A stretch of 64,000 nucleotides of DNA from positions 6,178,183 through 6,242,182 of the forward strand of contig NC_049993.1 in the NCBI RefSeq assembly GCF_000003815.2. Reading direction: 5' to 3'. The notes beneath the pieces are model-generated. The model was not told the origin of the DNA. It saw only the letters and a program-made list of their open reading frames with translations, and ran no database searches. Positions 54,811-64,000 of the stretch are shown here, piece after piece. A program made the translations under genes and the position numbers. This stretch comes from Branchiostoma floridae. Its lineage: Eukaryota; Chordata; Leptocardii; Amphioxiformes; Branchiostomatidae. Position 1 is the first letter of the stretch; each line of letters starts with the position of its first letter.

Positions 54811-57800
54811 CTAAATATCTAGAGAAGCCTTGGATGGATCCTGAGGATATTTCAATAGGTAGGCAGGTTGGGGTCAGAAAAACAAAGGTCAAGTTCGATA
54901 ATGGGCCCACTAGCAGCTTTTTAAAGTACTGCAGCGTAACTCCTATTTCTGTAGTCTAATTTACATAATCGTTGAACCACTTACCATCTGGCCTGAGGTC
55001 TCTCTCTGTCAGGAAGCCACTCAGAGGAGTGCTGCAGGCAGAACGGGAATCCAGCCCTGCAAACATCTAAACAACAACAACAACAAACATGTGCTGTAAA
55101 TGCCTTCAAGTTTGTGGTGACTTAAATTCACAGCAGGGCTTCCGCTTTTAATTTTTCGTCCCTTTCATTGTTTTGGAGCCCATGTTGTTGATTTTCCTGT
55201 TAAAATATGTCATTTCAAACCTGTGAAAATAAAGTTTCAACAGTTTTGTCATGAAGGTATGGATGGAGTAGAATTTTTTTCCATCCTTAGATGGAGGGAC
55301 AGGTCCAGGAGACCTTGAGAGTAAGGAGAAAATTGAGTTTCTGTGGTGCTTTTAAGTTTGTGATACACTACAGCCCCATACTGGGGTAATTGTAATATTG
55401 AATGAAATATCAACAATGTATGACTAGCATCCATTCTAGTAGCGGGCTCCAAAGTCTCATTGAGGTATTAATTCAATAATAGACCAATTCATTGATTATA
55501 ATATTTTGATTCATTGGTTTATTACTCAGTTGATTGATTGTTTGATTGCTTTGAGGAGGTTTTTATTATACAAATAATCAAACCTCTGTCTCTGAGAACT
55601 CGAGGTCATCTGAGGGCGTAGGGGTGGGCGTGGCCAGGTCCTCCCGGGACACGTTTGGCGATGTGTCTGATGAGGTGGATCCAGGCTGGAGTCAAACACA
55701 CACTTACAGTTAGAAATGGTAAAACTCTTTCCCAAACCATGTATATACTCCGATACATGTACCGTTAGTGTTAGTCTGTGCTCTTATTGCATTTTACTAA
55801 CATGGGGATGAAAAAAAAATGGGAGGACCACCAAGATCACATGAATAGGTTTTTATATACAAGCATAAACTTTTGACAGACAATACAGACTAAAATTAAG
55901 GGTTAATGACCTGCTTTCCTTCAGTATATACGGTGCCATAATTCATGATCGGTTCCTACATGATTGTATAATGAGCGACGGAGCATAGCGTAATTCCATG
56001 TGTTACTGTGTTATAACCAACATGAAAAGGGGCCATTTGATTGGTTGACGTCGCCTGGCTATATGATAATGACAATTAACATACTAAAACAACCAAAGAT
56101 GAAGAAAGGAAAATGAATGTGCTTACCTGGGGAGACACTGATGTCCCTTTCTTGGCTTTCCTGATGTCCTTCGCTTCCTGTAAAATATGTCCAACATGTG
56201 GGTGATACAAACAACTCCTGTGTTCTGACATGGTAGAGAAAAGGGTTGTGTACTTGTACATGGCCACTACAGTCACACAAGATGCTGTAACCCAATGACA
56301 AACTGACCAAACCATGGCGTGTAATTCAATTGTCTCACGAGACTGAATGATGCCAACAATGGACTGTATACATTCCTGTGAAATTGTTCGGGTACAGGTT
56401 CAGACCTAAACATCAACAAGTGTCCCTGTACCTCTGCCTTTCACAAATCACCCGGATAGGAGACCTGGCAAATCCCTGTCTTGTTATCAGCCAGCAAAAG
56501 GTTATGTCACCCCGTAAGGTGCTATAAGCCCGTCGTGTGTAAACATATCGACCACTGATGATGATGATGACATCATCCTTATGTACTATTCAGATCTTTG
56601 GTATATTGTAAATGTGTTTGTTCTTACATGTTATTCTGTTTTAAAATGAAATGATTAAAATTAAAGTACAAAAAAGAAGTTATGAGTCCCCGTACCAGAG
56701 TCCTGGACCTCTTCTCCTTGATCTCCATAGCTGACTGGATGGACATCTGTTTTTTCCGACACCTCAGCCCTTCGACGCGGATGGTCGGCTCAAACATGTC
56801 CCTCCGCGGGCGCTTAAACACCTGTTTGGGCGGGGCCTCGCCTGGGGAAGACAAGGTGGCAGACATTTACATCAGATTAGACACAGGACAGTAATCACAG
56901 AGGAAAACTTCTTCCCGAAAGCAGCACATATGGCCCTACATCTTCACCTCCACTAATCTTGAATGAACTTTAAGAAGTTCAACTTAAAATCAACCCAAGT
57001 CAATTGCATCCATCTTTGGCACAGGTAAAGAGGAACACTACATAAAGGATAAGAAGTCACAAAAACACAAGACTTTGCAATTAGTTGTTACCGGTACAAA
57101 AGTTAGCCTCCATAGCAGGCTCTTTTCTTGGCTCATAACACTTTTGTTGGCCATTTCTTTTTGTACTGGGTCACTTGAAAAAGGCCCCAGAGAGCCCTCT
57201 AATATTGGAGGCACACCTGAGTTTTCTGGCCAGTACACGGGTGGCTTGTTCTCGATCAGGCCCCACCATGCAGGTTCGTTGAATTCTCTCGCTCCTGATC
57301 GGAACACCTGGTGGTTGCCTACGGACAACACCCCGGCAACGGTGCTCCACCAAGTTGAGGTCTTCTTTCTGTTCAAACACAAATGTAGGCTGAGCAGTTA
57401 ATGCCATGGTTCAAAAACACCAGGTCCAGGGTTACTCATTCCTAGACTGAGAATGCTACATTCAGGAAGAAATAAATCCACTAAGGCCATGTTGATTTGA
57501 TTATATGGATGACATCCTCTGGGAATCCCAAAACTGATGCAAGCATGCAAATAAAAAAAAAAAAGTTAAGCAAAAATAAAAAGTTGCCTCATCAAATTTG
57601 AGTGATCTGGAAGGTTGGACAAATAACAAGCACAGAGTATAGAATACAGAACAATAGATTCTTCTTTTAAGTTTTCACATGCTTCTTCTTTGACATTGGA
57701 ATTGACATTAACATTGGTATAAATTTTCCGATACACACATGTATATAAATATTTTATTTTTGGAAACGACTGAAAATTGCTGCATGCGATGTCATCCAGA

Positions 57801-60800
57801 TAATAAAATCAACATGGCCTTACTAACAAAATAAATCACATGGAGGTAAAAACATGATTTTCCTTGTACAGGTAACAGGAGGTGCACAGATCACCTGTCT
57901 CCAAGAAGAAGAGTCCAGTTCTTCTCGATGAAGGAGCAGATGTCCTCCTTCCAGCGGAAGTACCCCTTCTTGCCACGCCCCGCCAGCTGGAGGTTGTACA
58001 TCGTCAAGATGACAACCTGCTGCCTGTCAATCAATCAATCAATCAACAATTGGTCACTCAATCCATCATTCACAAGTGAAAATAAGTCATGGCAATACTT
58101 TGAATGAAGACTCATCTGTGTTGGTATAATCTATAGTGGAACAGTTTTGAGCTTTGTTCCAACAGTAAGAAGACATTCAACATGAATTTTCAGTTTATCT
58201 TGTCGATCTTCATCAGATGACTGATTCACTGTGCTGGCATTCCGGAGGTCGGAGGTGACGTCAGGAGCCAATCAAAAGTGGGGGGAAATTCTGTCTAGAT
58301 AGGTTCCGTCTTCCTGCCACTTTTGATTTGCTCCTGATGTCTCTTCTGACTTCTGGAACGTCAGTGCAGTGATACAGTCTATATATGTTTATTGTTGCTG
58401 ACACAGTTATGTTCACTCTCCGCCACTGCTACATTTAATCCAGTGTCTAGGTTTTTAAACTAAATTTGATTATGTATGTTTGTGAAGTGTAACAACTTTT
58501 AAGATTTTATGAAATGTAATTCTTTGGCACATTTCATGTGGCATTTATAATGTCATTTGCCATGCCAAGAACCAATAAAGCTGAATCTGAATCTCAGTCT
58601 TCTGATGAAGATTGATGAGACTGAAAATTGAGTGTTTTCCTTGTGTTGAAACAAAGCTTAAAACTGTTCAACCATGACAATACTTATACATGTAAAACAC
58701 AGATGGTTTGGCATAATTATGGTGACAGAAGACCACACCCACTCCCTCCCTCCTTACCATGTGAGGCGGACCCGTTCAAACCACTCCTGTCCCTTCTCGT
58801 TGCACCTGGCACAGGTGAACCTGAAGAAGTTGTCTCCTTCCAAACAACTTGGACGGTTTGTCTTCAGACAACCTGGAAGGTAGACAATTTATAAACATTT
58901 TTGCTGCTCATTATGGTTATTCAGAAACAATCCTAGACTAGAAAGGCCGACATTTGCTTGGGTGCAAATACAGCATATTTCAGCCATACCCATTCCCACG
59001 CAACATTGGACTGTTCCAAGTTACCCCTGCGCAAAAGTGCAATATTTAAACTGTAAGTTATCCCCAAAAGAGAACTAATACTGTGAATTGATTCCAGGTC
59101 AAAACAGAGCTTGCCCAATATGAACCGGGCCCATATGGAAGAATATAATCTTCCACAGGAGCGCCTATGCATAACTGATTGGCTTTTAGAATTGCGGCAG
59201 CTCCTATTTTTCCGAGAGTGAAAAAAAACAAACGTATCTTCCATTCAGAAGATTTTCATCATGAAATTACATGACGCCATTCAACAATTTCCACTTCGAT
59301 AACTAAGTCTAAGTACCGCCATAATCTCCTTGTGATGTGGGTACATTTATTATTGCATTGAACTTTTTTTTAATCAAGTAGGGCATACGTTTTAATAATT
59401 GTCAAGCAGGTGCAGGTACTGTGTAGTAGGAGTGTGTTGTTTGTTTGTTTTTTTTCAAGCTAAAAACTTCAATCTTCTTGTTTTGTATGAGCCATTACAT
59501 AAACGGAGACGTCTCGAATTTTTACAAGAATTTTACCACCCTGTCGCTTCATTTCTTTTCTGAAAAATCCCAGGACCAACAAGTTAACTTGATTTGGCTT
59601 TATCTATATATTTCATTTTCCTTCGAATTCTTTGTTAAGTATATGCCCTGCATACCACTGTTAAATTGTTTTACTTTGTATGCAATCAGCCATCGGACGT
59701 TATCTTGTCTGAGTGTTGTAATTTCCTGCTCGTAGCGTGCGAGACCTGGAGGATAGGAGTTTCTACCTTGTTCGGGGGTTTCTTTTCGGAGGTCAGTGGT
59801 GATACTCTGGTACTAAGAGTGTTTTTATTGTGGGACCGCGTGGCACGATCGGGAGCGCGTTGGTCTCAGGCCCGAGAGGTCCGGGGTTCAAATCCGCTTG
59901 CCGTGTCACCGATCTTGTGCCCTTGGGAAAGGCACTTTACACGACTTTCCTCACCTAACTCAGGTGTAAATGAGTACATAGCTGCGGCTAGTGGCAGTGA
60001 CAGGCCTTTGTGGTGGCGACAGGCCATAGGGGCATGTTCGGGCATGACGCACCCGCCATGACACCTGAGTCAGGGGTAGGAGGAACCCCTTGCATCCTTG
60101 GTCGGAAATCCTCCTAGGAGACGGAAACTCCAAACAACAAACCTGCATCTGCTGGGACCGTCTTACACGTTGCATACAGAATGCCCCTGTAGGACTAGTG
60201 CGCCAGTGGACGAGAGGGTGGAGAAGGACGTGCACACCCCTCCTTCACCTTAAAAACCAAAGTGCAGGCCAGGCAGACGGGTCGCCTTAAACCCGTCCAC
60301 CTACCATTGTCTTCCGAGACAGACGGATGCCAACACATAAGAGTGTTTTATTGGGCTCAAACTCTGGCAGTTTAAAGTTACTTACAATTTGAATGTACAA
60401 AGGTTACGTCAAAAAAGAACAACAACAACACTAACGTTAGAAGTACCTACATTTGTTTGGGAAAAATACATGCATTCTCGCCACTGTCAAACTTACGTAT
60501 CAAAACTAAACGCAAACTGTCCAATTTTCCCGCGTTTTCTGCCAAGTAGCATTTTCTCGATTGTCTCAACTAACCCCCAAAGTCAAATCTGCCAAAAATG
60601 ATTGATAGTGCCATAGTGGTAAATTCATCGACACAGACTTGTATTCTGACGTTCAATGCACGCGTACCATCCGATACCGCTCAAATGACCCTGTCTGAAC
60701 TCCAAATCCTCGCAAACTACAATTTCAAACCGGGCACAGGGTAACATATGGCCACTGTAAGGCTGTAATATGCATCTGTTTGTGTATAAACGGGATTGCA

Positions 60801-62564
60801 AGGCCCCGCTTATGAATATTAACTAGCATTCGCCTTTCTCGTCGCTGATTGGCTGGCGTCCATAAAGTAATTAACTCTCGCTCTCCCCAGACCGCTGGCA
60901 CCTGGCACCTGTGGGCTCTGGGGTCACGGGAGTTCACGGGAGAAGGCCGAAAGAAAACCAATTTCCCCTCAGAAAAGTGCAGAAATTAATAATTTGAAAT
61001 TGGCTCATGCCAAAAATTTTACTTGGATCATTTTACCAACTATCTAATGCCTATCTACACCAAATTTAAGGTCATTCCATTGTAATTCAATGGTACAGGG
61101 GGTCAAAATATTCCGTTGTGGTCAAAACGTGACCTTTAAACTTCAATAAAATCATTTTAGAGGCAGATATGAAAAAAATGAGAAAAAAGCACCTCGGTAT
61201 TGACCCACTCTACCCTTGTGCCAAATTTCAGTTCATTCGGTCCCAGAACGACGGAGATGATTCGATTTGAAGATTTGACAGGAGAAAGAAAGAAAGAAAC
61301 ATTACGAATACAATATATTTCACCATACCATATATGGTATGGCTGAAATATAATTAAGCATAACTTAAACACTGAATACACACCAATACACTGAATGAGA
61401 GCAATCACAATCACATGTTTATCACATAAAATCAAAACAAAAGAATTCTGAATACACCCCTTCCACACACTCATGCTACTGAAAAATACACATATGGGCA
61501 TCATCACGTGAGTTCTCATCATGCTTTTCTTCAAATGGGTGCGCCTTCTAGCAATTCATAGGAATACTGCACATGATATGGTAATCCCTAAACAACCTCA
61601 AATTCATGAGGTACAATGGCAAAGTTACCTGGGTGGAACCACAGTTTGCAACCATCACAGAAGTACATCAGTCCGTCCCGCCCTTTCCCACAGTAACACG
61701 TCACCTCGACATCCGACTCCACGTCCACTACCTCCTCACCCTCTGTCTCCATGGCAACCCCCTGAGGAGGGGACAGCAGAAGAGATGAAGGTTAGCTTTA
61801 AGTGACTTTTGGTGACTGACTATTGTAAGAAATAAAAATATAAGTTAGTGAAGTACTGTAAATCACTAAATGTATTTAAGTTTGTGGGGATTTAATCTTG
61901 CGGTAGCGGGAAAAAGGACTTTTTGCGGTGGTTTTAGATTCGTGGTAGCACCATGCTCTGCAGTCTCTTACTGCCATGGAAAAAAGGTTGCGGTGGTTTT
62001 AAGTTGGCGGTAAACCACCACGAAAGTTTCTGCATTTGAAATTGTAAAGTCGGCCACGCGATTTTAGTCAGGAAAATCGCGTCAATAGTGAAAAAACCCT
62101 CTTATTGACAGGAACATCCTGTAAATTATTGTAACAGTGGGGGGGGGGGGGGGGGGGTTAAGTATCGTGAACCACTGTTACATTATCTATAGCCTCGGCC
62201 TCGGCCTTGTCAATAAGTTCAAAACTTCTCGACCATACAAAAGGCAGTGTGTAGCATTTTTTTGCCTTTGTAGCTATTCCAGCTTTCGCTTACAAATCAA
62301 ATGTTTTGTAAGTGAGGCACCTTCTGTCTTCCTTACTCAAGTTGAGCTTAGCTGAGCTGAGCTAGCTGGCCAGAGCAAAGTGCATGCCATATATCTGAGC
62401 CTGAGACATAATTTGGACGATCTCTTCACAGACAATATAACATATTGTAGCTGTTTAACCAAGAAACACATAGCCTTCACCTGATTTGGATCATATCGAC
62501 AAGAAAAACAGAAATATAGCGAGTAAAAACAAACCTCGAGCTCAGATTTCGCGGCATCCGCCAT
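47226..62564 (-). CDS. KAT14: Histone acetyltransferase KAT14 (ATAC complex subunit), complete, 17 coding exons
   Basis: Exons on the minus strand, in order: 62564-62535, 61761-61629, 58872-58758, 58023-57895, 57368-57217, 56841-56696, 56177-56127, 55685-55584, 55066-54985, 54396-54096, 53694-53574, 53142-52844, 50091-50005, 49561-49443, 49157-49109, 48287-48155, 47399-47226. All junctions are GT-AG with matching phases; 2223 nt give 740 residues (human about 782). KAT14/CSRP2BP is an ATAC-complex subunit with a GNAT fold acting on nucleosomal histones in the nucleus. Layout: Cys-rich finger (about 32-78), conserved WWSTVAG region (140-185), EGLR / AMEIKEKRSRT (215-235), disordered acidic middle, YEE-x(2)-LL and RRLRRKLLVRQ (416-454), GLPLFDID and FRILDR (exon 12), C-terminal GNAT domain. 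Start ATG 62564 gives MADAAKSELE; no upstream in-frame exon was sought successfully. The gene converges on DOT1L. Confidence 0.95.
47879..48155 (-). repeat. KAT14: 30-bp minisatellite: KAT14 exon 16 end plus splice donor, 10 copies
   Basis: On the minus strand the unit is ATGATGTACCA(C/T)CTC(A/G)TACAG followed by GTTAGACAC: the last 21 nt of exon 16 and the first 9 nt of its intron. Ten consecutive junctions CAG|GTTAGA exist; the first belongs to the real exon, and the others run into the intron at exact 30-bp spacing with few substitutions. As 30 is a multiple of three, the reading frame stays open through the array as repeats of VRHMMYHL(I/V)Q. Confidence 0.92.
48784..48990 (+). repeat. SINE-like fragment with tRNA-like head
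   Basis: TCCCTGTAGCTCAACGGGT resembles an A box and CTTGTTCAAATCTG a B box about 35 bp later; a second TTCAAATCTAGGGATGAGC follows. The rest of a tRNA cloverleaf does not pair convincingly, so it is taken as a SINE head rather than a gene. It sits in KAT14 intron 15. Confidence 0.45.
49751..49960 (-). repeat. tRNA-derived SINE, reverse orientation, copy 2
   Basis: Shares ACTCTTTTCAATAAGTG, GAGGTGTGGCTCTCC, CCATTTAACGTCCTA and AAGTGCCTTTCCCAAGG with 8281-8525 and ends in GATTTGAACCCAGAAC, a reversed B box. Confidence 0.65.
50288..50443. repeat. TA-flanked hairpin MITE with perfect inner palindrome
   Basis: TAGCCTGGTATCCAGC at the left is mirrored by GCTGGATACCAGGCTA at the right. Inside, ATGCAAAAGACTCGGGAGCT...AGCTCCCGAGTCTTTTGCAT (50334-50385) is a near-perfect inverted repeat with only a few loop bases. 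The second TAGCCTGGTATACAGCC near 50311 suggests a nested or partly duplicated end. It lies between the 53-bp array and exon 13. Confidence 0.7.
50485..52887 (-). repeat. KAT14: 53-bp minisatellite: KAT14 exon 12 end plus splice donor, about 45 copies
   Basis: On the minus strand each unit is the last 44 nt of exon 12 (from GAACAGACAGGGCTGCAG to CTTACACTGCCAG) followed by 9 nt of intron, GTGAGTAGG. The rightmost unit (52844-52887) is the real exon end; the others fill most of intron 12. Variants include GATGCTC/GATACTC/AATACTC (plus strand), a CTAGCAG form and a 51-bp unit. A more diverged unit sits at about 50233-50275. Every unit keeps CAG|GTGAGT, an excellent donor. A 100-N gap interrupts the array. 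Confidence 0.95.
51902..52001. other. Assembly gap (100 N)
   Basis: Exactly 100 N inside the 53-bp array, the conventional size for a gap of unknown length. The 716 bp before it (51186-51901) and after it (52002-52717) carry the same series of repeat variants. Confidence 0.98.
52844..57368 (-). CDS. KAT14: KAT14 exons 5-12: conserved WWSTVAG block, acidic middle, YEE/RRKL region
   Basis: Exon 5 reads KKTSTWWSTVAGVLSVGNHQ and FRSGAREFNEPAWW, as in human KKTSTWWSTVAGCLSVG. Exon 6 has TIRVEGLR and SAMEIKEKRSRT; exon 7 EAKDIRKAKKG. Exons 8-10 are low-complexity, with exon 10 strongly Glu/Lys-rich and ending EEPKKPK. Exon 11 gives YVTMSLYEERQLLRHLNAHL then RRLRRKLLVRQ; exon 12 starts MKRERGLPLFDIDAAV and contains GDFRILDRFQSR, LNRLVGTDEQ and IISPYTAR. 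Exon 10 leaves at CCAAA|GTACAA, chosen because it restores the human-like 'PKYxxxSxYEE' reading with exon 11. The disordered middle differs most from vertebrates. Confidence 0.9.
54445..54610. repeat. Decayed mariner-like MITE remnant (possible)
   Basis: ACTACTGTAAATTCATTTACTC, GTGGTTTCATTTTGTGGTAG and GAAAATAAAACCCAAGAGAA resemble the TACTGTAAATGCATTTAAG element in order, but the terminal repeat at the right end is lost. A still weaker trace (GTGCTGTAAATGCCTTCAAG) is at 55091. Confidence 0.35.
54741..54807. repeat. (TG)n microsatellite
   Basis: About 33 uninterrupted TG units in KAT14 intron 9. Likely length-polymorphic and able to adopt Z-DNA. Confidence 0.95.
57895..61761 (-). CDS. KAT14: KAT14 exons 2-4: N-terminal Cys-rich (PHD-like) finger and WKEDICSFIEK helix
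   Basis: Exons 2 and 3 read TCYCGKGRDGLMYFCDGCKL, WFHPGCLKTN, then EGDNFFRFTCARCNEKGQEW. Cys/His spacing (C32, C34, C45, C48, H53, C56, C75, C78 by residue) fits a C4-H-C3 zinc-binding PHD-like finger. Human KAT14 keeps the FCDKC and FTCSDC pairs. Exon 4 continues QQVVILTMYNLQLAGRGKKG and YFRWKEDICSFIEKNWTLLL, corresponding to human VVMLAMYNLSLEG and FRWKEDICAFIEKHWTFLL. Histone-tail reading by the finger is inferred from the fold only. Exon 4's acceptor is preceded by a TTGA microsatellite instead of a pyrimidine tract. Confidence 0.92.
58106..58680. repeat. Interspersed repeat, 'TTGTTCCAACACAAGGAAGAC' family, copy 2, with a LINE-like tail inside
   Basis: GAAGACTCATCTGTGTTGG, GAGCTTTGTTCCAACAG and TTCATCAGATGACTGATTCA match 41835-42100; the reverse arm (CTTCTGATGAAGATTGA, TTCCTTGTGTTGAAACAAA) lies at about 58598-58660. 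Between the arms, CCAATAAAGCTGAATCTGAATCT near 58571 looks like the 3' end of a non-LTR retrotransposon with a short (GAATCT) tail. Confidence 0.5.
58873..61628 (-). other. KAT14: KAT14 intron 2 (2.8 kb)
   Basis: Contains a SINE (59832 to about 60330) and otherwise unique DNA. Around 60780-60960 the sequence becomes less AT-rich and carries ATATGCATCT, TGATTGGCTGG (a CCAAT box) and CACCTG words, which could be an enhancer, but nothing proves it. Confidence 0.45.
59832..60330 (+). repeat. tRNA-derived SINE, best head copy
   Basis: The head GGACCGCGTGGCACGATCGG followed by GGTCTCAGGCCCGAGAG and GGGGTTCAAATCC (B box at about 59883-59895) is clearly tRNA-like. The next part (GTGCCCTTGGGAAAGGCACT, CAGGTGTAAATGAGTAC) matches, in reverse, the SINEs at 8281 and 49751. 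The tail beyond about 59985 differs. Missing pairing in the acceptor stem argues against a functional tRNA gene. Confidence 0.68.
61854..62045. repeat. Palindromic TA-flanked MITE (mariner-like), copy 3 (decayed)
   Basis: TACTGTAAATCACTAAATGTA then TTTAAGTTTGTGGGGATTTA, GCGGTAGCGGGAAAAAGGAC and CGAAAGTTTCTGCATTTG follow the order of the 25190 copy, but the right terminal repeat is damaged. It lies in KAT14 intron 1. Confidence 0.65.
62139..62157. repeat. Poly-G tract (19 G)
   Basis: Uninterrupted run of G in KAT14 intron 1; G-quadruplex-capable and likely to be miscounted in assembly. Confidence 0.8.
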
Positions 62565-62568
62565 GTTG
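62553..62568 (-). promoter_or_regulatory. KAT14: YY1-type site overlapping the KAT14 start codon
   Basis: The minus strand reads CCAACATGGCGGATGCC, so the start ATG lies inside AACATGGCGG, a good match to the YY1 consensus (AANATGGCGGC). YY1 sites over the start codon of TATA-less housekeeping genes are well known in animals. Binding itself is inferred. Confidence 0.45.
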
Positions 62569-64000
62569 GTTCGGTCAAAGGTCAACGTCCTCCAGAACCA
62601 AAAAAAATACTCAGGCATCATTCTTTTGTGCTATTTCATCAGATTTATGAGATTAAAAATATTTCTTATAGATATTTGTAGAAAGTGAAAAATTCCTGCT
62701 GTTGGTTTTGTTGTTATTTTGATTAAATATGTCACATGACGTTTGGGGTCACGACAAGGGGTCATGACTGCCAATGAGGAAGTAGAAGTTTAGCTCCGGC
62801 CTGGAACCTTCACGACACAAAGTCTTAATTGTCTGCAAGTTTTTTTAGCCGAAATTGCATCTGGGAAGAGGTAGGGTGAAAGGTGAGATGTATATGAAGA
62901 ATCTGAGACGTCTTGTTACGTCTTATAGGCGAAATATGTGCAGGTTTTGTTGTGTGTGTAAAGTAGCATGCAGGAAGTAAGATCTGAGTAACATTGTTGA
63001 TGTTTATTTGTAAATTCCTTGAGTAATACTCAGCGATCAGCTAGGTGAAAATGCACATTTCACAACCTTAGGAAGTGGTTACGTCAGGTTCCTAGAAATA
63101 GAAGATGAGGTAAGCTGTATTTCCTCAGGACGCGCAGTTTCTTCAGGTGATAGGTACAGGTGGGTACAGGTGCATTGCATAGAATATTAAGCCCAGGCCG
63201 CTGTGATCATAAGGCGGAACCAAACGTGCCGATAGGGACAGAAGATTTTATCTTTATGGTTAATGTCAACGTGTTGTCTGTTTTTAAGATAGCGTTGTCG
63301 ACTAAGTCTGAGCACTGTAATATGTAACTTGATAGACATCATTGGCAATAGATTTCTTTCTTAGATATCCAAAGTCGCTCTTTAGATGGTGATTATTTGA
63401 AAAAGCATTTCCTTCAGTTCCAATCAAGGTTTTCCCTTTGCTGCTATGTGAAAGTATTATTAAAGGGGTCACTTTCATTATCTTCATGTTTGATTGAAAA
63501 TTGATACATGTATTATCTTAATCAATCAGCTCTACTACAATGTTGTTTTGGTACATAACAGTTACTTGTTTATTCAACTTTCAAGATTTACATTTGTTGT
63601 TGAGCCACACCCACTGAGCATAAGAGAAAGTAAGGGAATAGGTTAGGGAGGATCTTATTTCAAATGTATGGCTACGAAATGACAAGAACCATGTGCATTG
63701 GGACAATAAACCTGATTTTAAACAAAATCTTGGTTATCCACTATGAATGAGCTTAAAAAGCAACATGTATTGAATTTAAAACCTCCTTCTTTAATTTAAA
63801 TAGTTTGGGTAAGTTTCACCTCGTGTCCTGCCCTCTCGGCTGGACAGCTGGCCAGGGTGGTCACATGGTCACCAAGGGTCAGCTATGGCTGGCATGCTGT
63901 TGACACCCTAACCACTGCCCTGGGTACCAGGGGGCTCCCCTTGGGTTTCTGCAGTCTTATGTTTGACATTTGTCTTTCATTTGTCATCAACTGTGCCACA
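62569..64000. other. DNA upstream of KAT14; no gene recognised
   Basis: The nearest 250 bp hold ATGACGTTTGGGGTCACGAC (a CRE-like TGACG word) and should contain the KAT14 promoter. On the plus strand, GGGAAGAG|GTAGGG (about 62870) and AGATGAG|GTAAGC (about 63110) are donor-like and could mark the first exon of a divergent gene beyond the window, but no protein is readable. AATAAA occurs at about 63706. Confidence 0.35.

Noticed and set aside
54713..54910. Thr-His repeat frame
   Set aside because: Translation of the (TG)n microsatellite in an intron.
59832..59905. tRNA gene
   Set aside because: A and B boxes are present but the acceptor stem does not pair, and the downstream sequence matches interspersed copies; it is a SINE head.

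Overview
The window looks like a stretch of a cephalochordate (amphioxus, Branchiostoma) nuclear genome. It has long introns with GT-AG junctions, an AT-rich background, two genes whose proteins read as clear but diverged counterparts of vertebrate DOT1L and KAT14, many short non-autonomous DNA transposons, tRNA-derived SINEs, and minisatellites that start exactly at exon/intron junctions. From memory, junction-spanning ('mirage') minisatellites have been reported in amphioxus, which supports the assignment. The species call is inference; the gene calls rest on exon-by-exon reading.

Layout. (1) 430-573, minus: first coding exon of an MBLAC1-like metallo-beta-lactamase-fold gene that continues off the left edge. 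(2) About 2.3 kb of upstream DNA with a TCTCGCGAGA palindrome and an ETS-type site, placed between this gene and the next, head to head. (3) 2852-34848, plus: a complete DOT1L gene (H3K79 methyltransferase), 30 coding exons that join in frame into about 1744 residues. (4) 34.9-47.2 kb: the DOT1L 3' UTR, then intergenic DNA with a GC-rich patch and possible two-exon transcript (38.0-39.4 kb) and local repeats. (5) 47226-62564, minus: a complete KAT14 (CSRP2BP) gene, the acetyltransferase of the ATAC complex, 17 coding exons joining in frame into about 740 residues. (6) 62.6-64 kb: DNA upstream of KAT14. DOT1L and KAT14 are convergent. Both act on chromatin, but nothing here shows co-regulation.

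The most striking signal is not a gene. At four of the 47 exons (DOT1L exons 4 and 20; KAT14 exons 12 and 16) the last part of the exon plus the adjacent 5' splice site is tandemly duplicated into the following intron: 3 copies (period about 105 bp), 2 copies (164 bp), about 45 copies (53 bp) and 10 copies (30 bp). A fifth minisatellite abuts an acceptor (DOT1L exon 28). The 30-bp array stays open in frame and could add blocks of 10 residues inside the GNAT fold. The 53-bp array offers dozens of equally strong donors, and use of any but the first would truncate KAT14. A 100-N gap lies in the 53-bp array, and the order of repeat variants is the same on both sides with an 816-bp offset, so the array length here is probably an assembly artefact.

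Mobile elements are dense but small. There are at least four hAT-like families, several with intact 8-bp target duplications and each packed with its own short repeated word; Harbinger-like elements with 3-bp duplications; mariner-like TA elements; TTAA elements; and SINEs. I found no autonomous transposase gene, rRNA, functional tRNA or CRISPR array.
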